A DNA stretch of 64,000 bases from JAJFJD01 sp965228425. Lineage in GTDB: Bacteria; Pseudomonadota; Alphaproteobacteria; UBA8366. The notes beneath the pieces were generated by a model. That model saw only the letters and a program-made list of their open reading frames with translations, was not told where the DNA came from and did no database searches. This document shows positions 51,030-59,577 of the stretch, piece by piece; the first letter of the stretch is position 1, and every line of letters begins with the position of its first letter. A program made the translations under genes and the position numbers. The stretch lies in the NCBI GenBank assembly GCA_965228425.1, contig OZ245815.1, positions 4,154,001 to 4,218,000 on the forward strand, written 5' to 3'.

Positions 51030-51998
51030 TTAAGCTCTCGACGGGGATTTCAATGCCTGTGCGCTGAACCGTTCCTTGGCGAATTCGACCCGGGCGGCGT
51101 CATCCGCGTGGGTTCCGACATGGGCATCAATTATATCGAACCGCGGTTTGAGGCCCGCCTGGTTGGCGATCTGGATCGCCAGACCGGGCCGGGCATTCAT
51201 TTCCAAGATAAGCGGCCCGAGGTCCCGATCGAGCACGATATCGATGCCCTGATAGCAGAGCTTGGTCAGCTGCTGCGATTTCGCCGACAGAAGCATCATC
51301 TCATCCCAATTGGGAATGACCAGTCCGGAAACGGGATTGCCGGTGTCCGGATGTTCCGAAACGATCCGGCTGTTCCAGACGGCGGTCAGCGTCTCTCCCG
51401 TCGCCATATCGATGCCGGCGCCGATGGCTCCCTGATGAAGATTGGCCTTGCCGCGGGATTGACGGGTCGGTAACCGCACCATCGCCATGGCCGGAACCCC
51501 CAGATAGGTAATGATCCGAATATCGGGGACGCCCTGGTAGGAAATCTTCTCGAAGAGCGGATCGAATTGAACCCGATATTCGATCAATGCCTTGTCCGGC
51601 TGACCGCCGAGGCTGTACACGCCAGCCAGGATCATGTGCACGTGGTAGGAAATCTCGTCTAGGGTCAGTATCTCGCCCGACGCCAGCCGGTATCGGTCGC
51701 CGGACCGGTTCACCACGACGAGAATGCCGTCTCCGCCTGCCCCTTGCGCCGGCTTGATGACAAAATCATCCAGCCCCGCAATGCGGCTCCCGAGGTCCTT
51801 TATTTCATGGTTGATGCGGATGACGTCGTACAATTCCGGTACGGCGAGCCCTGCCTTTTTCGCGATTTCCTTGGTCAGGAGCTTATCGTCGACCGCCGGA
51901 TAGTTTTCACGTTCGTTGTTTGGCAGGATGTATTGCGCGTTTCGGGAATTAAGCCCAACGATCCCCAGCTTCTTGAGTGTCCTGTAGGTCTGGAGCAT
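51030..51998 (-). CDS. RimK-like ATP-grasp ligase (alpha-L-glutamate ligase homologue)
   Basis: The 322-residue ATP-grasp protein has GIVGLNSRNAQYILPNN near the N-terminus, VVDDK-type AVDDKLLTKEIAKKAG, the nucleotide loop FVIKPAQGAGGDGILV, and the metal-binding ILEMNARPGL. It matches the alpha-L-glutamate ligase-like family found with UUP1-type membrane proteins and retropepsin-like proteins. Expected chemistry is ATP-dependent peptide or amide bond formation; the substrate is unknown. Its ATG overlaps the stop of the membrane gene (ATGA). Confidence 0.85.
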   Translation of the reverse strand: MLQTYRTLKKLGIVGLNSRNAQYILPNNERENYPAVDDKLLTKEIAKKAGLAVPELYDVIRINHEIKDLGSRIAGLDDFVIKPAQGAGGDGILVVVNRSGDRYRLASGEILTLDEISYHVHMILAGVYSLGGQPDKALIEYRVQFDPLFEKISYQGVPDIRIITYLGVPAMAMVRLPTRQSRGKANLHQGAIGAGIDMATGETLTAVWNSRIVSEHPDTGNPVSGLVIPNWDEMMLLSAKSQQLTKLCYQGIDIVLDRDLGPLILEMNARPGLAIQIANQAGLKPRFDIIDAHVGTHADDAARVEFAKERFSAQALKSPSRA

Positions 51999-53529
51999 CA
52001 GTTGGCCAGCTTAACGAAATCCCGGAACCGCCACAGCTCCATCAAGCGGTATCCGCTGTACCGGCCCATCAAGATCGAAATCGCAAGCAGTACGATCAGA
52101 ATCTCCGGATAGACGAAAAACAGATGCTCTAGGTAACCGATCGTCATTACGAAGTGACACAACGTGGCAGCCAAGAGGCTTCCCAGGCCCTGTTTCAACG
52201 CCGTGGCCGGTCCGTTCTCGTCCCAAACGATCGACATGCGTTCGATCGTCATCGTGATGATGACCAAGGGAAAGAGCGCCAGCGACAATCCCCGATCGAC
52301 CCCGAGCTTATGCGTCAACACGCTTAGGAAGGTCATGAGAATGATCACGACGATCAGCACACATGCCAAGCGCGGCACGATGAGCAGCTTCAGGTATTCC
52401 AGATAGACCCGAACCAAAAGTCCGGAGCCGACGACCACCGTGAACAGGAATATGCCCCACAGCAATGTGGTTTCGCGAAACGCCAGGCCGATCAGAACCG
52501 GCATGAACGTCCCGAACATGCCGACGCCGATTACGTTGCGCAGGAATACGAGGACCAAGACGCCAAGCGGCACCATCAGAATGACACGGAATACCTGCTG
52601 CACGTCCAAAGGCAACGTGAAGAGCGAAAATTCCAACAGATTGCGTTCCATGAAACTCAACGGCACCAGCGCGGAGCGGCCGGTCGTCTCGGTCGCGCGC
52701 GCCACGGTAACCAGCGTATCTATCGGTCCCATGATGTTCGACTGGACGAAAGGCGCATCGCCACGCCACCATGGGAAGTAATTTTCGGGCAGACCCGGCT
52801 GTTCCGCGTTCAGGCGATAGGGCCGCCAGAAGCCGTCGCTGTAGGCCTCGATCCAATGGATGAAACGGACATTCCGCTCACCGGGCACGAGGCGGATCCC
52901 ATGCACCACGCGCGCGGGAACACCGGCAGCGCGAGCACCTCGACCGCCGCGCGCGCCACCTGCTCCTGCGAGTTCTGATTTTCGAGCAATACATCGACCC
53001 GGTCGTCCGATCCCGCCAGTTGGAGACGCGACAGGATCGCGAGAACGAGCGTCGGTGTATCAGCGGATTTCGCCCGCGCGGCACCGAGGACCGACTCTCC
53101 CGCCAACAGCTTCGCGCCGGCAAGCCGGATTGTCGCTTCCGGCGGCGACTCCTCCATCGGAATGAATTCCGTCGACCGTGGCACGAGATGGGCGACGAAG
53201 CTGGCGTAGAGTACTTGTTCGCCCAGCGCATCGCGGATCGCGAAGACCGACTGACGGTTCGAACCTTCCGCCTGGGTGAACAGCCCATATCCTGGCGCCA
53301 CAAAGTTCTGGTCGATAATCGCAAAACGGCCCGTGTTGTTCGGGTATTGCAACTCGACCTTCGTCGGGCCCATGCCGGCACGGAATGCAATACGCGTCTC
53401 GACCTGCCAGGTTTGCGAGGTTTCTTCCTGCGTCAGCGGCAGCCCCAATCCGACATACTTATAGGCGAAGATGGAAATCCCGATCGCCGCCAGCACCGCA
53501 GCAAGAACGTAAGGATGGGTGTTCTTCAT
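51998..53529 (-). pseudogene. UUP1-type inactive-transglutaminase / 7TM membrane protein, frameshifted
   Basis: Two overlapping minus-strand frames encode the halves of one protein. The 5' part (53529 to about 52925) has an N-terminal membrane helix (YVLAAVLAAIGISIFAYKYV) and a periplasmic UUP1-like domain. The 3' part (about 52925 to 51998) has VVHGIRLVPGERN, HWIEAYSDGFWRPY and seven hydrophobic helices. In the second frame the sequence just before the junction reads AGVPARVVHGIRL, the expected family sequence. The span of 1532 bp is one base short of 511 codons, so a single-base deletion near 52921-52930 explains the break. It may be a real mutation or a sequencing error. Confidence 0.75.
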
Positions 53530-54050
53530 CCCTTACCCGGCATTTGTCCCTGGCACATAGGATCTTTCGTGAATTTGCGCGAAGAGTCGACGAGCACTTT
53601 CCCTTCCATCGCGGAGCGGCCAACAAGCAACGGATAGCTTAGATGCGTTCGCTTGGCGAGGTTGACTTCCACTTCCTGCAAAAAAGAGCCGATGCAGAGC
53701 GGCAGCATCACGACGGGACGGGAGGTGGTCTTCATCTCCGACCGGCGGATGCGGGCGATGCGGAAAACAGGCCGCTCAAACGTCACCGTGCGGCCCTTCC
53801 TATCGGACACGTTGAAGCGCACCCACTTTTTCCCCCCGCGGCTGAACTCGACGATATCCGCCGCATCGATGGAGGTGTTCTTGGCGCCCGTATCCATCTT
53901 TGCCTCCATCAGGAGACCATGGGGAAGGACTTTAACGCGCTCGATCCACCCCATGACGACAGGGTCGGCCTTCGGCGCAGAGACCGGTCCCAAGAGCAAA
54001 ACGATGAGTGCCGGAAACAGCAATAGCGCGCGGTACCGTCTGGCTGGCAT
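53526..54050 (-). CDS. Secreted retropepsin-like protein (RimB/'ATP-dependent zinc protease' family)
   Basis: The 174-residue protein starts at MPARRYRALLLFPALIVLL, a signal peptide or membrane anchor. The mature part carries the aspartic-protease motif MDTGAKNTSIDA with Asp53, and the closing YPLLVGRSAMEG strand of the family. The 4-bp overlap (ATGA) with the UUP1 gene and the ATP-grasp gene beyond form the conserved trio of ligase, membrane protein and retropepsin-like protein. One model is that the ligase makes a peptide-like modification and the protease acts on it outside the cytoplasm. Confidence 0.8.
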   Translation of the reverse strand: MPARRYRALLLFPALIVLLLGPVSAPKADPVVMGWIERVKVLPHGLLMEAKMDTGAKNTSIDAADIVEFSRGGKKWVRFNVSDRKGRTVTFERPVFRIARIRRSEMKTTSRPVVMLPLCIGSFLQEVEVNLAKRTHLSYPLLVGRSAMEGKVLVDSSRKFTKDPMCQGQMPGKG

Positions 54051-54258
54051 GTCGGTATTTGGTAACCTCGGTGCAATTAAACAGTCGATTTGCAGCGATA
54101 TTATCAGATGCTGCAGATAAATACTCCTGGCAGCTACCACTTAAATGTCGCAGGAAAACTGTCAACCCTGACCGTCATCATCTCCGTGGAACAATGCCGT
54201 GAGCAGACGCGCTCGGGACACACCGCTTAGAACACATCGCGGCCCTTTAGGGAATCGA

Positions 54259-54286
54259 AAAGGCGGCGGGGAAACCCGCCGCCTTT
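54259..54286. terminator. Bidirectional stem-loop terminator
   Basis: AAAGGCGGCGGG (54259-54270) and CCCGCCGCCTTT (54275-54286) pair perfectly around GAAA. It is 34 bp beyond the stop of the Wzc-like gene. The A and T ends suit termination on the minus strand. Confidence 0.75.
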
Positions 54287-54319
54287 CGTCGATTGGTTAT
54301 TGATCCCGGCCGAGGAAGG

Positions 54320-56704
54320 CTAGGCCTCGATCCGGGGCGGCACGCGGTTGCCCTCTGTCGACGGACCACGGCCGGTCAAACGCCGGATGTAGCGCTTGAA
54401 AGCGCTGCTCGTGCCTTCGTCCATGTCGCTCGTGTAAGGCGCATATCCGATGACGCCGGCGCTCTTGCTGGGGCTTACCTGGGTCAGGATGAAGCCGCCG
54501 AGCGACGTCACGTCAATGCTCTCGAGCCGCCGTGCCGCGGCAACGGCCAAGTCACGCCGCGTGCGCCGCCACTGCAGGACGAACACCGTGCTGTCCACCA
54601 ACTTCGCGATGATATGCGCATCCGTGAGGGCCAACACCGGCGCCGAGTCGATGACGATCAGGTCATAGTCCCAGGCCAAAGTATCGAGGATGTCCTGCAT
54701 CTTGGCCGACTCGATGACCTTGGACGCATTGCCGTGTCCACTGCCGGCCGAGATGAAGCTGATCCCTCGCTTGGCGTCGTCGCGGATGACATCCTTAACA
54801 TCGAGGTTGTCGGCAAAGACGTTGATCAATCCCTTGTCGTTCGGCGCACCCAGCATCTTGTGGATCTTGGGCCGCTCGAAATCGCAATCGATCAACAGGA
54901 CTTTCTTACCGGTACTCGCGCAGAATGTCGCGTACCACATGGCGAAGGTTGATTTCCCTTCCCGCGGCAAGGCCGATGTCACAAGCAGCGTCTTCGGATG
55001 ACGCGACTCGTTCGACAGGTAAAGCGTAGATCGTACGTTCTGTATCGCCTGATTAAGGCGAGAGTACGGATTCATAAGACGCTTGTGTTCACCCGGCTGC
55101 AAGGTCGCAAGAGCCTTCTGCGTCCGCGGCAGCACGCCGAGGCACCGATACCCGGTGATCTTCTCGACCTCTTCCGCAGTCTCGAAATTGCGCCGCAATC
55201 CTTCGAGAACCAGGGCCGCCGCAATCGCGAATAACGCAGACAGCATCGTGGCGATCGCCAGCGTTTTTCCAGTCTTCGGGAAGGACGGCTTGCGCGGCGG
55301 TTCGGCGAAGGACACGACACGGGCCGTCGGCTCGATCATTTCCTCCCGGGCGCTGGTCTCTCGGAGGCGGATGATGAAGGTTCGATGCAATTCGCGCTTC
55401 GAAGTGGCTTCCCGCTCCAGCTCGCGCAGACGAATCTCCGACTTGTTGATGTCGATCGCTTCGCCTTCGAGCTTGCCGAGGCCACGCTGCAACGCCGAGA
55501 GCTTCGCCCGGGCGACAGCAACTTCGTTCGAAAGGCCTTCGACGATCTTATTGATTTCCTCGCGGATTTTCGCCCGCAGGTCGCGAATCTCGTTACGGAC
55601 CTTGATCATCTTCGGATGCTTCGATCCATACCGGCTCGTCAGGTCCGACCGCTCACGAATGAGCGTGACTTCCGTGTTGCGCAACGACTGGATCAGCGGC
55701 GAAGCCAGGACGTCCGGCGCCGCATCCATGCTGCCCGGAACCTTGAGCAACCGCGACACTTGCGACAAACGGGCCGCGGCAGCCGCTTCGTCAGCGCGCG
55801 CCTGCACAAGCTGCGAGTTCAGTTCCGCCAGCTGCTGTGCCGTAACGCTTGTGCCTTTCGCTTCGATCAACCGCGACTTCGACCGGAATGCCTGCACGGA
55901 GTCTTCCGCGGCCAGCACTTCGCCCTTAAGTTCCGCGACGATCTTCTCCAAGCGTTCGGTTGCTTTCTGGATACCGCGCTTTTGATATTGCACCTGATTG
56001 GCGAGATAGATGCGCATCAGGACATTGACCACCTTCGACGCCTTGACCGGATCCTTGGATTCGAATTCCACGTCGATGATGCGGGCGCGCTCGGTCGCCT
56101 TGATAGTCAGGTGTTTCGCAAATCGTTCATTGATGTGGGCGCGGTCGATATTCGGCGTTCCAATGACAACCTGCTCGTCGATCTTCTTCTTCTCCTCCGG
56201 CTTCATCTCGGACTTTTCTTCGTCGTCCTTGAAGAAGTCCTGAACGGTTTGCTCGACCGTAAACAGGAACTGCTGCCAGGGTGATTTGTCTTCAAGTGTC
56301 TTCTTGCGCAGGGCGATGTTGAATTCGGGATCCTTATGGAGCTCAAGCTCCTCGACCACCATGCTCGCGAGAATACTCGACTTGAGAATTTCGACCTCGT
56401 TCGGCACGTCGGCGAGATCCGACTTGGACGCCTCGACCACAGACCGGATATTCGTCACCTGATTGGCGCGGTTATCCAGAAGCAGCTGCCCCATCGCCGT
56501 GTAGGTCGGTTTAACGGACAACAGGAACACCGTCGTAATGACCAGCGCGATGCAAACGATGCTGAGCATAATGCCCCACCGGCGGCGAAGTCGGTCGAGA
56601 ACATCCCTGAGGCTAACCTCATCCACGGGTTCCGGGGTAACGTCGATAATCGGGCGATCAACGACATCTTCTTGATTGGGCTGAAACGCGATCTTACGTT
56701 GCAT
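54320..56704 (-). CDS. Wzc-like exopolysaccharide transport protein / BY-kinase
   Basis: The 794-residue protein starts at MQRKIAFQPN; a GTG 30 bp upstream is an alternative. A membrane helix (about residues 43-64, WGIMLSIVCIALVITTVFLL) is followed by a Wzz-type periplasmic domain with long coiled coil (about 240-470) and a second helix near 500. The cytoplasmic kinase has Walker A (LPREGKST, near 580), Walker A' (LLIDCDFERP, near 605) and Walker B (DLIVIDSAPVL, near 685). It controls chain length and export of a polysaccharide. The C-terminal tail has only three Tyr near its end rather than a dense Tyr cluster. Confidence 0.9.
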   Translation of the reverse strand: MQRKIAFQPNQEDVVDRPIIDVTPEPVDEVSLRDVLDRLRRRWGIMLSIVCIALVITTVFLLSVKPTYTAMGQLLLDNRANQVTNIRSVVEASKSDLADVPNEVEILKSSILASMVVEELELHKDPEFNIALRKKTLEDKSPWQQFLFTVEQTVQDFFKDDEEKSEMKPEEKKKIDEQVVIGTPNIDRAHINERFAKHLTIKATERARIIDVEFESKDPVKASKVVNVLMRIYLANQVQYQKRGIQKATERLEKIVAELKGEVLAAEDSVQAFRSKSRLIEAKGTSVTAQQLAELNSQLVQARADEAAAAARLSQVSRLLKVPGSMDAAPDVLASPLIQSLRNTEVTLIRERSDLTSRYGSKHPKMIKVRNEIRDLRAKIREEINKIVEGLSNEVAVARAKLSALQRGLGKLEGEAIDINKSEIRLRELEREATSKRELHRTFIIRLRETSAREEMIEPTARVVSFAEPPRKPSFPKTGKTLAIATMLSALFAIAAALVLEGLRRNFETAEEVEKITGYRCLGVLPRTQKALATLQPGEHKRLMNPYSRLNQAIQNVRSTLYLSNESRHPKTLLVTSALPREGKSTFAMWYATFCASTGKKVLLIDCDFERPKIHKMLGAPNDKGLINVFADNLDVKDVIRDDAKRGISFISAGSGHGNASKVIESAKMQDILDTLAWDYDLIVIDSAPVLALTDAHIIAKLVDSTVFVLQWRRTRRDLAVAAARRLESIDVTSLGGFILTQVSPSKSAGVIGYAPYTSDMDEGTSSAFKRYIRRLTGRGPSTEGNRVPPRIEA

Positions 56705-57131
56705 TATTTGAGACTCGTCCGAACAGGGTTCCACCAGGTTTCGCGAACACTCACAGGACCAGAAAGCAGACCACTCAACCGTTGCACCGGGCCGCCGGAT
56801 TTTTTCCGGCTTGCGTCCCCGAACGGACTAGAATGATTCCGCATCTCCCCTCTTACACTCCCAAGCCGACTAGGCCGGCTCACAACAATAGATTTCACAC
56901 TCTATTTTTTATTCAATCCGGCTGTCATACGGTCGCAGGATCAATTCGTTATTTATCTAAAGAATGTATACCCCATGGCCAGATTCGATACGAAAGGAGC
57001 AAAGGCGGTAATAAAAAAGTTAGCAGGTCAAAAAAGACATAAATGGACCTGAAATCGATCGGACGGGATTGAAACGAGCCCATTCGATCGCGCCGTCGCC
57101 CCTTTTCCCACCAACCGGGGAGTAAACGGGC
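56705..57131. promoter_or_regulatory. Long AT-rich spacer upstream of the Wzc-like gene
   Basis: A 427-bp region between two minus-strand exopolysaccharide genes. The part from about 56875 to 57045 is strongly AT-rich, so a separate promoter for the Wzc-like gene is likely. No ORF has a credible ribosome-binding site, and no JUMPstart/ops element was found in the right orientation. Confidence 0.4.
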
Positions 57132-57668
57132 CTAGAAGAAGCGTTCCGGGATTAAGATCGTGTCGCCCGGCTGCACGCGGAAATTACCATTGGCAATTTC
57201 CTTCGCCTGCATCTTTTGGGCCCCGTCGCGCGTGATCACCCACAGGTTGGATTTCGCACGATAGGTGTATCCTCCCGCCATGGCGACAGCGTTCATCAGC
57301 GTCAGCCCGTTGCGGTACGCATACCCACCCGGCGACTTGACCTCGCCCATGATGAAGAACGGCCGATAGGTCAATACTTCGACGTTGACTGTCGGGTTCT
57401 TCAGATATCCTTCCTGGAGCTTTGCGACGATCTTTTTCTCCAGATCCCGTGCCGTCCCGTTTGCAGCCGAAACTTCGCCGACCAGCGGAAACGCCACGAC
57501 GCCGGACCCGTCGACCTCATACTCGCCGGTCAGGTCCTCTTCGCCGAACACCGTAATCCGAACCTTATCGCCGGCGCCCAAGCTGTAAGTGGAATCGCCG
57601 GCCCACCCGGATGCCGAAAAGCCGACAATCAGGAATACCGCAAAAATCGAACGCATCATTTTCATCAT
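57132..57668 (-). CDS. Wza-like polysaccharide export protein (Poly_export/SLBB)
   Basis: The 178-residue protein starts at ATG 57668 behind AAAGGCG, with a signal peptide (MRSIFAVFLIVGFSASGWAG) and no lipobox Cys. The Poly_export domain begins YSLGAGDKVRITVFGEEDLTG and includes YEVDGSGVVAFPLVGEV and LEKKIVAKL. An SLBB-type segment follows (FIMGEVKSPGGYAYRNGLTL). At this length it is a short form, lacking the outer-membrane helix of full Wza. It should work with the Wzc-like protein, and the outer-membrane barrel encoded upstream may supply the pore. Confidence 0.87.
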   Translation of the reverse strand: MMKMMRSIFAVFLIVGFSASGWAGDSTYSLGAGDKVRITVFGEEDLTGEYEVDGSGVVAFPLVGEVSAANGTARDLEKKIVAKLQEGYLKNPTVNVEVLTYRPFFIMGEVKSPGGYAYRNGLTLMNAVAMAGGYTYRAKSNLWVITRDGAQKMQAKEIANGNFRVQPGDTILIPERFF

Positions 57669-57890
57669 GACTAGCGCCTTTAAAATCGTCGTATCGTTGG
57701 TTCTAAACACGGATACGAAAAACGACCTTCAACACGCCGTTTTACGCGTCCACGCATCGCCCGCGGCACGACCGAAATCCGGCCGCACCCGGCTAAATCC
57801 GTTGCTTCAATTATAATAAGAAGTTCAGAGAACTAAGCTGTGCTTTAGTATTACTACCAAAAATTGGCACGCCTGCCCCAGCATGTCGGC

Positions 57891-57918
57891 CGGGGCTCGG
57901 CGCCGCCCAAGAGCCCCG
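57891..57918. promoter_or_regulatory. Stem-loop CGGGGCTC / GAGCCCCG
   Basis: Exact 8-bp arms (57891-57898 and 57911-57918) around a 12-nt loop, in the spacer between the barrel and export genes. It may be a second terminator element or a leader structure of the export gene transcript. Confidence 0.35.
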
Positions 57919-57981
57919 TGACGCCAATGGCAGACGGCGGCGTACTATCCAATCGATAGAATGAGCTATTCACCATGCAAA

Positions 57982-58012
57982 CGGCCGCATCGATTTGCCA
58001 TCGACGCGGCCG
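57982..58012 (-). terminator. Stem-loop terminator after the outer-membrane barrel gene
   Basis: CGGCCGCATCGAT (57982-57994) and ATCGACGCGGCCG (58000-58012) pair over 13 bp with one mismatch around a 5-nt loop, 33 bp beyond the barrel gene stop. Only a short T run follows on the minus strand. Confidence 0.55.
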
Positions 58013-58045
58013 CGCATGAACCGAATTTATTGGCCGGATTGACGC

Positions 58046-59404
58046 CTAGAGTTGCGCCTTCAAGAAGACCGAAACGATGTTGCGCATCAGGTCCTGACCG
58101 GCCGAATTACTTTCCCGAAGCCGGAAATTGTAAGCCGCCCCGAGTGTTAGGTACCGATTCCAGAGATAATCCGCAGAGACGCCAACGCCGTAGTTGGTCT
58201 CTTCGCGCGAAATCCCCTCGTAGTCGTCGTAACGGATCGACGCTTCACCGCCGAGGATAAGATTGCGCAACAACTCGTGATCGACGCCGATCGTTCCCGC
58301 CGTGCTCTGATAGCCCGACGAACCGGATTGGGTCGACTCGACGATTTCGCTGTTGATGTCGAGCGTCACCGTGGTCAGCCCCGTCGGGATCCAGGTCAGC
58401 TTGGAACCGACGACCGGCCCTCTGAGCGTATCGAATCGCGAGTCATCGAAATGCCGCTGCCGATACCCGACGAAGAAATCACCGAACAAGAGGCCGGTAA
58501 GGTCGACGGCCGCACCGCCGACGATATCAAAGCCTTCGGAATCGCGTTGGAATCCGGCGTCATCCCGGCTCGAATCGTACCGGGTGAATTCGCCGTCCAC
58601 ACGAACGAACGCTTCGTAACTCGGAATGATTTCATAACCGACCCGGACACTTGGACTGATCACCAACCGGTCGCGGTCATCGTTGTTGATGTCCACGGTG
58701 GAGGTCGGCGTATCGTCGTAGTCGAGATATTGAATCGCGCCGCCACCGGTGACCGAAACCCGATTGAACTGGTGCCGGATGCTGGCGCCCGCATCGTAGG
58801 CGCGGAAAATCGTCGGCTCCGTACCACCGACATCGTCCGGATCGCTGCGTTCTTCGTGTTCGCGGGCAAACCCGATATTGCCGCGGACCGCCGTGCTGCG
58901 CTTAACGTCAAGGCGGCCAGCGGCCGACGCGCGCACGTCCTGGAAGTTCTCATCCGTGTTATCGGCGTAGAACCCGACATCGCCGCCGACGTTCAGCACG
59001 ACCTCGTGATTGTTCCAGTCCGACCGTACGTCGAGTTCGGGTTGGAGCTGAAATATGAAGTCGTCCGTCTCGTTGCGTTCGGTGGCAAAGATGTTGTCGT
59101 TGTAACTGACACCGGCCGTCATAGACGGAAACACCAAGAACCCGCCGCCGCGTACACCGAGCGGGTCGAGCTCCGGGCGCTCCCGCGAGCGCACTGTCTC
59201 ACCGCGCGGAATATAGGAATCGAAGACGCTTCCGCGGCGCTGCAAATCAGAATCGTAAATATTACGGTTGTCTGGAACAATCTGCGCGTTCGCCGCCGTA
59301 GCGGACAACACACCTATGCCCAAACTCAATCCAAGTCCCAGAAAACTAAGCGCGAGGCCCGATGGCGCAACACGCAAATCCGGACACGAGAGCTTTCCCC
59401 ACAT
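58046..59404 (-). CDS. Outer-membrane beta-barrel protein of the exopolysaccharide locus
   Basis: The 452-residue protein has an N-terminal signal (SGLALSFLGLGLSLGIGVLSATAANA), followed by alternating amphipathic strands rich in aromatic residues throughout (for example FPSMTAGVSYNDNIFATERN, VRVGYEIIPSYEAFVRVDG, FFVGYRQRHFDDS). GGAAGG precedes the ATG. Barrels of this type often accompany short Wza-like proteins in exopolysaccharide loci. A role in polymer export or anchoring is inferred from position only. Confidence 0.78.
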   Translation of the reverse strand: MWGKLSCPDLRVAPSGLALSFLGLGLSLGIGVLSATAANAQIVPDNRNIYDSDLQRRGSVFDSYIPRGETVRSRERPELDPLGVRGGGFLVFPSMTAGVSYNDNIFATERNETDDFIFQLQPELDVRSDWNNHEVVLNVGGDVGFYADNTDENFQDVRASAAGRLDVKRSTAVRGNIGFAREHEERSDPDDVGGTEPTIFRAYDAGASIRHQFNRVSVTGGGAIQYLDYDDTPTSTVDINNDDRDRLVISPSVRVGYEIIPSYEAFVRVDGEFTRYDSSRDDAGFQRDSEGFDIVGGAAVDLTGLLFGDFFVGYRQRHFDDSRFDTLRGPVVGSKLTWIPTGLTTVTLDINSEIVESTQSGSSGYQSTAGTIGVDHELLRNLILGGEASIRYDDYEGISREETNYGVGVSADYLWNRYLTLGAAYNFRLRESNSAGQDLMRNIVSVFLKAQL

Positions 59405-59577
59405 AGCCCCTTCCCATCAACCACACAATTGTTGACGTAATCTACCCTGAGAAAGCGAGGGCTGACAAACCTTCACTTCACAACTTTCAAGATTGTCTAG
59501 GTGACTGTGACAATTAGATAACACTGCCCGGCAATCACGCCAGACAGAGACATTAACCATAAATGGTAAATAAAGCC

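Larger units (their letters stand above)
57669..58045. other. Spacer with two stem-loops
   Basis: A 377-bp gap between the barrel gene stop and the export gene start. It contains two GC-rich hairpins (57891-57918 and 57982-58012) and an AT-rich stretch around 57805-57870 that may hold a promoter for the export gene. No gene is seen. Confidence 0.45.

Noticed and set aside
57004..57011. GGCGGTAA resembling an ops/JUMPstart element
   Set aside because: It lies on the plus strand while the exopolysaccharide genes around it are on the minus strand, and the flanking JUMPstart sequence is absent.
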